From NCBI GenBank assembly GCA_029449245.1, contig JANATF010000006.1:2170001-2234000 (forward strand): a DNA stretch of 64,000 nt. Direction: 5' to 3'. Positions within the stretch are counted from its first letter, which is position 1; every line of letters begins with the position of its first letter. Below the pieces are notes generated by a model. That model saw only the letters and a program-made list of their open reading frames with translations. It made no database searches and was not told where the DNA came from. This DNA is from Mortierella alpina (Eukaryota; Mortierellomycota; Mortierellomycetes; Mortierellales; Mortierellaceae). Positions 12,977-23,374 of the stretch are shown piece after piece. A program made the position numbers and the translations under genes.

Positions 12977-13002
12977 CCTGATCCTGATCCTGATCCTGAT
13001 CC
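12977..13002. repeat. hexanucleotide repeat CCTGAT
   Basis: About four tandem copies of CCTGAT/CTGATC followed by a degenerate unit. Short intergenic microsatellite. Confidence 0.8.
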
Positions 13003-14341
13003 CCATCCTCGTCCAGATCACCCTTCACTGGGCTACTGGCTGCTGTAGGCGCTCTGTGCTAATGCGCCCTTGAAAGGAGGTATCTGTGCGAGTACAAGTT
13101 TTATTTTTGCATATCCAGCAGGGTGCTGCACAGTAAGGAAGAAAAAAAAAAGTACAATTGCCAGCAACAACAGGTGGACGCCTCTCAGAGCAGGATCGGA
13201 CGGACGATCTATGCCACCGTGCTCGCTGCAAGATGCACAGTGCGTATACCACGCTTCGGCCTGCCACTCGGAAAATGTGGGCAGGATTGAGGGTGAGCCA
13301 CCCCCTCGATTCTGCCCCTCTCTGTCTCTTCCCCTGGCCGGCAAAAGAAAGTGAGGTCTACGTTCGGGCATTGCCATGCTGGAGCGGCGCTTTCGCCTCC
13401 GCCCTCTTTCCCATCCAGTTCCTGGGCACAGTGGTTCACGGACCAATCAGTCTACAGCGACTGCAATTGAACCAGTATAAATTGTATCATTTCGTTTCAT
13501 GAAAGAGCTTTCCTGAGCCAACAGCACAGCAGATTCTCTGCATGCTCGGCCCCCTCTACTCAGACCGAGAGTGCCACAACCATAATAAACAGGTGAATAT
13601 GCTTCCACGCATAACGGAAAGCGGATACTGGGGTGCCACACTCTTGCTCCATGATCACGCTGATCCGTTTGCTCCTTCTGGGTGGATTGTCGGCGACTGA
13701 CATACCAGATCCAGGGACACCCGACAGTTGGAGACGTTCGTTTCAACAAGAACAAAACTAGTGGTATCAGTTTTTTGAACGAGCAAGAAATAAAAAAAAA
13801 GCAGCGTCCATGCTGGCAGCAAGTGTTCGTTACCGTAGCAGAGGTGGTTCTGAATACAACTCAGCTCAGGAACAGTTGAACTTTGTGTTTGAGAAAGAGC
13901 GACTGACACCCTGTTTGCATTTACAGGGTGTTTGCAAATACACGGTGCAGCGGAACAGTACTTTGTGCTGAGCTCCAAGTGTCGTTTTTTCCCTCCTCTT
14001 ATTTTTTCTGTAAGAATCGGTAGCGGGCTGTTGCTGGACATGCATCCATCCGTGTGGCAGGTTGATCCATCCGTCAAGAGAGCTAGGCCACTAACCCTAT
14101 GCATCCCCTTGCAAAACCCATCATCTATCTTCCTGCCTGCCTGCCGCAACCATCGGTCTTGTTTTTTTTCACTTCTGGATACGGAAACTACTCGAATACT
14201 CGAATACTCGGGAACACCTTGGACGGACATCTGATCATCTCTTGGACATCACTCGGATTCACTGGATCATCACGGATTATTGTCAAAATCGCCCATGGAT
14301 CTAATCGGCACCCACTCGTCTTGATCGACATCCACCAACAA

Positions 14342-14436
14342 ATGACCATCAACCCAAAAAAACACCTTTGATGGACCCGACGGCGAATCATAGACATCAT
14401 GGCCAGCCACAAGATTGCCAAGAACGGCCCCGCTGA
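14342..14436 (+). promoter_or_regulatory. two short upstream ORFs before eS7
   Basis: An ATG at 14342 opens a 9-codon ORF whose TGA overlaps the next ATG (TGATGG at 14370-14375). That second ATG at 14371 opens a frame that runs past the eS7 start codon (14399) and stops at 14436, out of frame with eS7. They matter only if transcription starts upstream of 14342, which I cannot tell; ribosomal protein genes often have short leaders. Confidence 0.3.
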
Positions 14437-15748
14437 TGAGATCGAGCTCTCTGTTGCTCAGGCTCTCTTCGATTTGGAGAACAACGTCGCTGACTTGAAG
14501 AAGGAGCTTAAGCCCCTTCAGATCTCCAGCGCCAAGGAGGTGAGTTTCTTTTAGGATCTCGACCCAAAAACTGCAAAGGGCGATTCGACAAACTACGCTT
14601 CACGTTGATCGGACCGTAAACAGTGGCAACAATCAAAAAGGGAAGAAAAAGCAAGCGTCTCTACTGGAATCAGTCGAAAACATCTGCAGGAGTGACAATA
14701 GTGGATTGGACAAGTCAACCGCCTAACAGGGTCATCCATCTTGCCGACATCCACCTCAACTATGGCATCTCGACCCTTTTTTATAAGCCAGTATTGAGTC
14801 TCGCCAGTGGATCAGTACAACCCCTATTACCCCAAGATCGCACTCTATCGCAATGGTGTAGCACCCAGCAACGCTGTGTATATGGGAAACAACGCCTGTC
14901 GCTTTGTGCGCAACAGACGATACAAAGGACCGAACCCTCTCTCACTCAAGGAGACACCATGAACAATTTTGTATCTGACCCACTCTATTCATGTTCATCT
15001 CCCTTCTCAATTGATCAGGTTGAGACCGGCAACGGCAAGAAGGCCATTGTCATCTTCGTCCCCGTTCCCCAGCTGAAGGCCTTCCACAAGATCCAGCAGA
15101 GGTAAAAAATTGAAGCACAGTTTTCGATCAGGATACACTCATTCGACTCCTCTTTGTCATCAAAAGGCAGTTCGCTCTGTAGCGCACAAGGATAGAAGGA
15201 AACACTGGCGCATTGGATATGAACAAGACGAGCTAATCCCTCCACATTTCATCTGTAACGCTTTCCAATTCTAGACTCACCCGCGAGCTCGAGAAGAAGT
15301 TCTCTGACCGCCACGTCGTCTTTGTTGCCCAGCGCCGCATCATGGCCAAGCCCACCCGCACCTCCCGTGCCAAGCAGATGCGTCCCCGCTCCCGCACCCT
15401 CACCTCGGTCCACGAGAAGCTTTTGGAGGACTTGGTCTACCCCACCGAGATCACCGGCAAGCGCACCCGTGTCCAGACTGACCAGAAGCGCATCATCAAG
15501 GTGTAAGTGGGGTTAAAACAACAACTGCATCCCTTTATTAGGGCGTGCGACGAACACACGAGGGTTGTTGATTCTGTTTTCGTTGATCACTTATCCATTC
15601 TTGTTTTTTTTGTATGACGAAAAATAGCTTCCTCGATGCCAAGGACTCGACCTCTTTGGAGTACAAGCTCGACACCTTCTGCGCCGTCTACCGCCGCTTG
15701 ACCGGAAAGGAGGTTGTCTTCGAGTTCCCCGCTCACCACGCCGAGTAA
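14399..15748 (+). CDS. RPS7: 40S ribosomal protein eS7
   Basis: Exons 14399-14539, 15019-15101, 15275-15502 and 15628-15748; 190 residues, the normal length of eS7. The small-subunit protein sits on the body of the 40S ribosome. Recognised from the order [72 protein letters not shown] and [22 protein letters not shown]. Introns are 479, 173 and 125 nt; the first is long, as is usual in fungal ribosomal protein genes. I looked for C/D or H/ACA snoRNA boxes in the introns and saw none convincing. Codon use is strongly C-ending, as expected for a highly expressed gene. Convergent with PEX16. Confidence 0.97.
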
Positions 15749-16123
15749 ATTATGCTCTCTTCTCTATCTTGTTGTCCGATTTAGTTTGGGAAAATTGGGT
15801 GTGAAAGCCTCAACAGACCATGGCCATGGATTCTTTTGTGGTTATTTTTTTCTTGCCCCCCTTTGCTGGACCAGAACAATAAAAAAAAGAAAGAACATAA
15901 TGCTGTTCAAAGTATCAAACAACTTTTTTGTAACTGTGTTCCTTTATAGTTTTCCTTTTTGCATCCCGGACACCAACTGTTTGAAGCAAATTGAGCGCCG
16001 ATCCATTGACTCGATCATGCTCCCTCTTAAGAGCCAGCAGCTGCAACAAAGTGTGAATGGAAAAGGAGAGTTAATAGCGTGTTCTCAGAGCGTTCGTCTC
16101 GATCATCTCCAGAGAAGAAGCAT
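15749..16123. other. convergent intergenic region eS7/PEX16
   Basis: 375 bp between two stop codons, AT-rich with several T and A runs; expected to hold both 3' UTRs and poly(A) sites (AATAAAAAAAAG near 15880). No gene seen. Confidence 0.6.
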
Positions 16124-17764
16124 CTACTTACTGTAAAAGTAGACAGACTCCCACAAGGGCTGGTAATCTCGGACAATGCCAGCAACAAGCGAGATCAACG
16201 GTTTCTTGCTCGCAGACTCGCAAAAGTTATGAAGGCGCTCCCTATAGCCCCAGAAAACAAAATGCCTGTTAGCATCATCAAGGTCCTCAGAGCTGGATGC
16301 AGAAGAGGCTTCCCCCCCCCTCAAGCCAGAAAGCAAACACTTTGCACATGCAACTTACTTTGTAAACTGATCGTAGAATGGACTGCGGAGAACATAATAC
16401 AGCAGCAACCAAAGCCGCCGCTTCATCTCATCCTTCTCCAATGGCGTTCCGCTACCACGTCCTCCGCTTTGTCTGCTCGTCAAAAAGTGCTTGATGCTCG
16501 TCCTCGAGGCCACCTCAATAGCCAAGGACAAGAACCAAGGGTACCACGACTTTTGGCCATACTTGCGCATCGCCAATACATAGATCAGCGGCCGCAAAAT
16601 GAAGAGATACTCGCCCGCAGCACCCAATCCGTTCAGTCGACCGACAAGATCTTTAGGCTTGCGGACCACGTCTGGCGTGAGAACCTTGCTCAGCAAGAAG
16701 TCTGTCACATCGGATGTGCTCCTGCCCGACGATTTGCCATTGCTGAGCTTCTGCACCGCACTCAACTGCAGACGTGTATTTCCAGTCCTGGCGCCTGTCC
16801 AGTGGCTCTCCTTCACCGAGAGTTCAGCCTCGGCAAGATCTGCCAGCGTCGATGGATCGACATCGCGCTCCGTGTGGATCGGATGCATGATCATCCGCTG
16901 GTTAGTCAGCCGCAGCAATGCTAGTCGTCCCGCCGCTCTAGAAACAAAAAAGGTTTTGCGAATAGTAAAAGGGACACGTTAGCTACCGACTCGAAGACCA
17001 AACGGTATTCCTTTGTCCACAATTGCATGTGGCCCTCGCAGCCGCGTTCGGCTGGGCCACTGATCGTCGGTCGGCGTGTCACACAACTGGACGGGTCCGA
17101 CAAAGCAACTCTAAAAGAATATTTTTTTTCACACTAAAGCGGACACACACTCTCCTAGGAAGCAGCGAAGCACTTACTTGAAAGCCTCCAGCGCTGTGAT
17201 GACTCGCCACTTGTACTGCTGCCCCCACTTCTTTTGGACGCCCATCTCGATCAAGACCTCGGTGTATTGGATGATCGTCAAGACGGTCGCAATACGCTTA
17301 TACGTCAGCGACGAGTCTTGCCAATCGCGCGTGTATCGGTTCAAGGGTGAGGGTGTTGGCCGGTGGGTGATGGGAAGACTGGCCACATGCTTGGTCAAGA
17401 TTGTATCATGGTAGATGCCAAGCAGGTTGAGAGTTGAGAACACTGGAAAGGCAAGACCTTGGCGTCAATCACTCACGTTGTTTTCACAATAATGCAAGAC
17501 AGTGCACCCTTGACGACATTCGTTCAAAACGTATACTTACAGGCTTCAGACGCAAGGTCAGCATCGTCAAAGCGACCTACATTGAACAAGAAAAAGCAGA
17601 CCTTGTTAGTATACTTCGCATTGTACTGTATTATCTTGGTGATCACGTCCTGCGGGATGCATACCAGGGAGGATGTAGGTCAAGGACCTCAGCGTGCTCT
17701 CGATGCTAGAGATCTGGGTGGCATTCTTGAAAATAAAGGACTCGTACTTATTCAAGAAGTCCAT
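16124..17764 (-). CDS. PEX16: peroxin 16 (peroxisomal membrane protein)
   Basis: Five exons right to left: 17665-17764, 17541-17576, 17178-17442, 16359-16937 and 16124-16241; 365 residues, close to human PEX16 (about 336). PEX16 recruits PEX3 and membrane proteins during peroxisome membrane formation. Family marks: MDFLNKYESFIFKNATQISS then IESTLRSLTYILPGRF at the N-terminus, LFSTLNLLGIYHD, the central GEYLFILRPLIYVLAMRKYG and SWYPWFLSLAIEVAS, and C-terminal LLLYYVLRSPFYDQFTK and WESVYFYSK. All splice phases match. A 60-residue frame inside intron 3 (16939-17177) is not part of the protein, because joining exons 3 and 4 directly gives the conserved sequence. Confidence 0.93.
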
Positions 17765-19426
17765 GATGTGAAATCAAGCGTGCGGCGCTCACGGGTGCCC
17801 TCACTGGTAGCTACTGGACGTCCAAAAGTTGAGGAAGAGACGCGAGAAACAGCGTTAGCTGTGATGAGATCACTAATGCGCAGAGCCTAGAAAGAATGAA
17901 CCTCCAAGTGGAGATGGAAAACTCACACGGAGCAAGATGGTCAAGCGATGAAAATAGGGGTGGGTTGGGGGACAGTGCTATGTACAAACAAACAGGATCA
18001 GGGTGGAGCGGGTGCAGCGAGTTGAGATGAGAGTCGGAGCGAGCGGACGGATGAGAATGGAGGATTAGGATTAGGAATGGGGGAACGGGATGGAGACAGG
18101 AAGACGCTGGACGAGGACAGCGAAGACGTTCACTCTGCCCCACCACTGGACTGGCAGTTGAAAATCTCCGGGTGGGAGTCCAAGCATATGACAGCGAGAA
18201 CACCCTTAAGCGCTCATCGCGACAACCTTCCTGTGATCGAGCAAGGCACCTGGCGATCACACTGAGGCAGGAGGATTGAGTTACAGCCAGAGCCTGCCAG
18301 AGTGCCAGAGTCTGCCAGGATGGAATGTGGACCACGCAACAAGAGGGTCTGCCTCACTCACTACATACCAACACTCTAGGCTGATCCAAGCGAATCAAGG
18401 CGCGCTTGTACAACAGCCTCTCAAGACTCGAACAGATCCCACGATATGACGCACTCCATGTCCTCGTACCTCTATGACAAGGTCCAAAAACCTTCCTAGG
18501 CAGTCGCGCGTTCCTTGCGCGCAGCTATGACTTTCCGATCTGCACCGCACAACCGCTCAAAGAGCAAGAGGCTGGACCACCGGAGATGGATGCCAAAATG
18601 ACTCGTAGGGCCCCTAATTTTGCACTGTTACACTTTGCTCTCTGGACCCCTGAAAGCACGTCTTTGGTGTCCTTGTGTTCTCCCTCTCTGCCGCCCCTGC
18701 CAGATTCGCGTTTGGATCGATTGGGTGAGCAGATCTACGCCCAACAAAGGGGAGCTTGTTGGTTCCGAAGGAGGAAAAGGGCAGTTTAAGAGAGTCAAGA
18801 GACATAGAGAGGGAGAGAGAGAGGGAGGGAGGGGGAGAGAGAGAGAGAGCAAGAGAAAGAGAGAGAGACCCAACGGCGTACAGTAGGGAGTTATCGTGCT
18901 GTTGTGCATTAGGGACGAGAAGAGGGCGAGAGCACTGGAGCAGAGTCGGACTTTCTGAAGGTGGGCCGGATGGATGCCGCCCTTTTATGGAAGAAAGAGA
19001 TAAGGCTCACACGAATTGGCCATTAGTCGCCTGGCACGCACACACGGCCGCGGCAAGAGGCGTCATGGGAAAGTGGTGCCGCCATGAGCTCCTATTGGCC
19101 TGTAGTCACCCTGCGCACTCATGGACCCCGCCAGCAAGGGCTGGTGTGCGCGCTGAAGAGCGGACGAGCAAAAGAGCAAGCACACGGTGATTAGACTCCT
19201 CCCCCCGTGTGCGGTTGGTTCCACTGCAGCATAAGAACCACGGCGCCTCCTTTTTTTTGCCTCTGACTTTTTTGTTCTTCTTTCCTCATTCCCTCTTCTT
19301 TTGCAACCGCCCTTGTCCATACCACCTTGTCCCCAACCGCACAACACATCCAACCCATCCAACCCATCCAACCACCACCCCACCACCGCTCAATCCACCA
19401 GCTGAACAGCCAGCGCTCTCTTCACA
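17765..19426. other. divergent intergenic region PEX16 / SLC35F6-like
   Basis: About 1.66 kb between two divergent start codons. It holds both promoters, a GA-rich microsatellite (18805-18869) and, just upstream of the transporter, a CCATCCAACC-type repeat leader near 19345-19375. I see no ORF with protein character. Confidence 0.6.
18805..18869. repeat. GA-rich purine tract
   Basis: Near-continuous (GA)n with GGGA interruptions on the plus strand. Simple repeat, possibly a GAGA-like nucleosome-excluding element. Confidence 0.8.
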
Positions 19427-21402
19427 ATGTCCATCAACAGAGGCAACATCGTCCTCGTGATTGGCATGCTGGTCGCAGGCACCGCCAACACAGTCATCTC
19501 AAAGTGTAGGTCCTTCTTCCCTTCAGTGATCTTCATATTCAAACCATCTACACACCGAAATGGTGGCCCTCTCCTTGTCGTCTTGTCGCTAGCGCATGTC
19601 TTTGCTGTCTTTGTCTGTCGTCATCGTGCTGTGCCTCGTTTTGCGGTTCATGTGCCACCACTTTATGAAAAGAGTTAAAGAAACGCACCAGCACCGACTC
19701 CTTGGATACCAACCTCACGGACTCTATGACTCGAATGCCCAAATAGACCAAGACATGGCCTGTGTCAAAAACTGCGATAGCCCAAACCCCAAGGATCACA
19801 AGCACTTTGAGCAGCCCATCTGGCAGACCCTCAACATGTTTGCTGGTGAGACTCTCTGCTTGGTCCTCGCCTCAGTCTGCGCTTTCCTCGCAGAAAAGTA
19901 CGGCCGTGCAAAGTGGGCAGAGATGGTCCTGGACGAAGAGGACGAAGATATCCTTGCAGTAGTAGAATCGGACGGCTTGATCGTCCCGCCAGCGAGCCAC
20001 GGCCACGGCCACAGCAATGGACATGCTGTACCCTTGAAGAGGAAGAAGAAGCTCGAAGGCAAATATGTCTTTTTGCTTTGGGTTCCCACCCTCTGCGACA
20101 TGACTGCCAGTACTGTAAGTTCAACATGCAAAGCGTGCATCAAGTGCTCTCTTCGTGTTACCCCCTTTCTTTTCCCCTTACAACTGTGTTCCATGAACCA
20201 GTCGTGCATACACAACGCGATCTTTATAATCACCATGGTTGTTCAGGAACTTTGGAAGCAGGAACGAAATTATAACTTCAGGATATACATCTACTGGAGC
20301 TGTGCTCCTTACTGCCCGATTGCGTGCTGGGACTGACAAACAAAGCGCACACATCACTCAACCTACAGCATACTCGCCATGCTATGCTGGCCCATCCCGG
20401 ACGAGACGAGTACTGCGCATCTTCGCACACCGCTCGATTATAAATGCGAAAAAAAAACTAGCTCTAATCCTGTCCCTTCGCTGCCCCTCGGCACGGACAT
20501 CACTTTTGCTAGTTGATGAACGTCGGTCTGATTTATTGCGCTGCCTCTGTCTACCAAATGTTGCGTGGAGCTTTGGTCATCTTTACTGGAATTCTCTCGG
20601 TCATTTTCTTGGGCAGACGCCTTTTGGCCTTTGAGTGGTTCGCCCTTTTTACAATTGTCGCTGGTATTGCCACAGTCGGTCTTGCCTCAGTGATCTCCAC
20701 CAGCAGCAACACTGTTATTGGCGACACAGAACCAGATGAGGACGAGGCCATCCAGACAGCCAAGGCCTTCCTCGGCATCTTCCTAGTGCTCTTTGCCCAG
20801 ATCTTTACCGCGACGCAGTTTGTTGTGGAGGAAAAGTTTTTGGCAGGATACCAGATCGCCCCTCTCCGTGCCGTTGGCTATGAAGGCTTGTTCGGAACGA
20901 TTACCGTCATGGGATTCATGCCGATCCTCCACTACACGCTCGGCGCCAAATACGAGCTTTTTAACCTGAACGTCGGATGGGAGCAGATTCAAAACAGTCC
21001 TCAGGTCTGGATCACCGCCATCATCATGCTGTTCAGTATCTCGTCCTTCAACTTTTTCGGCATCTCGGTCACCAAGACGATTTGTGCCACCTCACGCTCA
21101 ACAATCGACTCTTGCCGTACCCTCTTCATTTGGGCCATCTCGCTCTACTTTGGATGGGAGAAATTTATCCCACTCCAGGTTCTTGGTAGGGAAAAGGCTA
21201 CCTTACTGTCTAACTCTTGTTCAAACACGGAAATTTGGACATTGACCAACCCATGTCCTCTGCTCTCCTTCTTTCTACAGGCTTTGCCATGCTGGTGTAT
21301 GGAACATTTGTCTTCAATGGAGTCATTGAGCCCCATGTTTGCGCACCACCCAAGGCTGTCCACGCAGATGAGACTCGACCTCTTCTGGCGCATGATTCAT
21401 AA
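19427..21402 (+). CDS. SLC35F6-type nucleotide-sugar/drug-metabolite family transporter
   Basis: Exons 19427-19505, 19747-20114, 20513-21185 and 21281-21402; 413 residues. Multi-span DMT-superfamily membrane protein resembling animal SLC35F6, an endolysosomal/mitochondria-associated carrier of unproven substrate. Marks: a first helix NIVLVIGMLVAGTANTVISK followed at once by KYQD and CVKNCD, the ETLCLVLASVCAFL helix, a His/Gly-rich cytosolic loop (HGHGHSNGH), FLLWVPTLCDMTAST, MNVGLIYCAASVYQMLRGA, VGYEGLFGTI and SISSFNFFGISVTKTICATS. The last exon encodes a final helix and a soluble tail. A decayed copy of this last exon lies downstream at 22937-23038. Intron 2 is long (398 nt). Confidence 0.9.
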
Positions 21403-21669
21403 AGCGGTCGCTCACACCCTCAACACCTTGTATGCAAAACGAATCTCCACTCCTCTCCATTTTCTTTTGTTGTTTTTTGTCTCTGTTGATTAAATATCCC
21501 CGCTGCAATTGATGCTTTGACGAATGATCCCTGTTCTATTCTTGGTCCGCCTCGTATGATCATTTGACCAGCGCGCTCTTTTATTCTGGCGCGTTTAAAA
21601 GTCTAGCAAGATCCGTCCCGCAATCGCATTTTGATCTTGCGTCTTGAATACTAGCTATTGCTTTCCAAC

Positions 21670-22872
21670 ATGGTTGTCAACTGCAGTATCTGCTTCGACC
21701 TCTGTGAGCTTGCAGCTGTTAATTCGCTCAAACGTGAAATGTCCGAAACCCCATCGGTGCAGCATCCTGAAACGGTCGTGCGCACGTTCGGGCATAGGTC
21801 AAGGCGCACATCCAGTCAGGCATCTAAAGCCGTGGTAGCTCCATCTGCTACAGAGACCGTGCCCATGTTGGACGGATCCAAATCAAAGTCCCTGCCTCGT
21901 CCTTTCTTGTTCCTTAGGCGCAAACCCGCACAGATCGCTGCTGCTGCTCCTCGCGCGCCCCTCAAACCCGATAAACGTGAGGTTCCTGAAAGGAGTACGG
22001 TGCCAGAGACGAGTGTGGCGCCAGGAAAACATGCGGCACTGTGCACGGATCTCTGCACCGCGAGTCATGCTACATGTTTGGGATGTCTTAAGAGGTATAT
22101 CAATGACAAGGTAAACGCTCAACAGTGGCCGATCGACTGTCCCTTCACAGGATGTGATAACCCAATCCCTCCCTCCATGGCCGATATGCTTCTCGGCGTC
22201 AAGGCCATCGACTGGCATCTTTTAGGAGTCCATCACGCGGTCAAGGACAAGGTGAGCGTCCACCTTGCCTTCACCTTGGTGTTATTTGTTTACCTCTGGT
22301 TGAAGACTGACTGGTGTTCTCAATAGATCTATTGTCCAAACTCAAAATGTGGTGTTATGATGGACTGCGGGGAATGGGACGCGGTGGATCTGAGTAACGG
22401 CCACAGAGTGCGCTGTCCGTATTGTCGGCACAGATTCTGCTCGCATTGCTTAAAAGGTCCTCACAGTGGTAAGCTTAACCCTACAGAGGCGTACAAGTCG
22501 TAGACGCTGGCAGCTAAGCTGTACCGATGCCCACTTTTAACTCGTCTCTGACCTGCAATGTTTGGGGTGGTGCTGAAAGTAGGCAAAATACCGCAGGCTT
22601 GTGAGATCGTAAGGCTCATACCTAACGAGGCTGCGCTCGACGCACAGTTCTTGGAGCTGGCAAAGAAAATGAAATGGAGAGAGTGCCCGGGGTGCAAGCG
22701 CACGGTGGAAAAGATTGGAGGTCAGTTTGTTTTCGAAGTGGATCTGGGATGCTATTTGGTTGCTTGGTTGACAAAAAATGAGGATGAAGATTGATTTTTG
22801 CGTCCATGGCGTTTGTTGGTAGGCTGTAACCACATGGTATGTCTCTGTCGGCGCGAGTTTCAGTATGCATAA
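21670..22872 (+). CDS. RBR-type RING protein, upstream tandem copy
   Basis: Exons 21670-22251, 22327-22468, 22580-22720 and 22823-22872; 304 residues. RBR proteins are ubiquitin ligases that pass ubiquitin through a RING2 cysteine. RING1 begins with CSIC at the N-terminus but is interrupted by about 115 low-complexity residues before SHATCLGC and CPFTGC. The IBR reads YCPNSKCG...CPYCRHRFCSHCLKGPH. RING2 reads CPGCKRTVEKIGGCNHMVCLC, keeping the presumed catalytic Cys and the following His. It ends EFQYA and a TAA stop before the last two zinc-ligand cysteines of a full RING2. Intron positions and phases (0,1,1) equal those of the downstream copy. The exon 3 acceptor (22578-22579) is chosen by phase and by alignment with the paralogue. 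Activity is uncertain. Confidence 0.8.
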
Positions 22873-23374
22873 ACCAGCAAGGGTCTGGCTCTGCCAGGCA
22901 GGGACGTGGTGAGCACCTCGCGCTTTTCTCACACATGTTTGGCCATGCTGGGTAATGGAACCTTTGTCTTTCGTGAGGTGATTGAGTCTCCTGTCTGTGC
23001 ACCACCACAAGTTTGTTCACGCAGATGACACTGCACTTGACTTTTTTTTTTCTTTCTGATCTACGACTCATGGAGCTGAGCAGTACTTTCTACTCGTCGT
23101 TACTCTCTTTCTCCTTATCCTTCAAGCGCTCTACCACAACGAAGAAGGCCCTTCAAATGCACGCGTCAAAAAAGAGATATCCCATCGCATGTCGCTTGTG
23201 GGTCACTTGGATTGAAATATATTTGGGCCAATGAGTTTGGCTCCTCTGCATCTTGTCTCTTCTTTGTTCTCAGCAAGCTCTTCTTGTCTTTGCTCCGTCT
23301 TGTCTTTGCTCCCTCCAGCAAACCCTTTTCCCAGCCAGGTCTGCTCTCCTACATCTGGTTACAAGCTTTTCAAC
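22873..23374. other. spacer between RBR copies
   Basis: 502 bp. Just after the first RBR stop a stretch (about 22880-22910) resembles the sequence after the second RBR stop (AAGGGTC..., CAGGCAGG). Next comes the decayed transporter exon (22937-23038), then a pyrimidine-rich presumed promoter of the second RBR gene. Confidence 0.6.
22937..23038 (+). pseudogene. decayed duplicate of the transporter's last exon
   Basis: Aligned by hand to 21281-21381 this stretch is about 74% identical over roughly 101 columns, with shared blocks CCATGCTG, ATGGAAC.TTTGTCTT, ATTGAG, GCACCACC and CACGCAGATGA. It is in frame through the codons for TFVF and CAPP, then carries a one-base insertion. It has no upstream exons and lacks a clear acceptor AG. 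It sits in the same position before the second RBR gene (438 bp to its ATG) as the intact exon does before the first (389 bp), so it marks a segmental tandem duplication. Confidence 0.8.

Larger units (their letters stand above)
11475..14398. other. gene-free 2.9-kb intergenic region
   Basis: Between the divergent starts of the PWWP gene and eS7. I find no ORF with recognisable protein character on either strand; the open frames here are low-complexity and overlap one another. It contains simple repeats listed separately, pyrimidine-rich stretches, and presumably the promoters and 5' UTRs of both flanking genes. A non-coding RNA cannot be excluded by eye. Confidence 0.6.

Noticed and set aside
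14540-15018. Intronic snoRNA in eS7
   Set aside because: No paired C/D boxes or H/ACA hairpin layout could be seen; the TGATGA present is in exon 1 coding sequence.
16939-17177. Extra PEX16 exon (60-residue frame)
   Set aside because: Including it puts the following exon out of frame; direct joining of exons 3 and 4 gives conserved sequence and correct phase.
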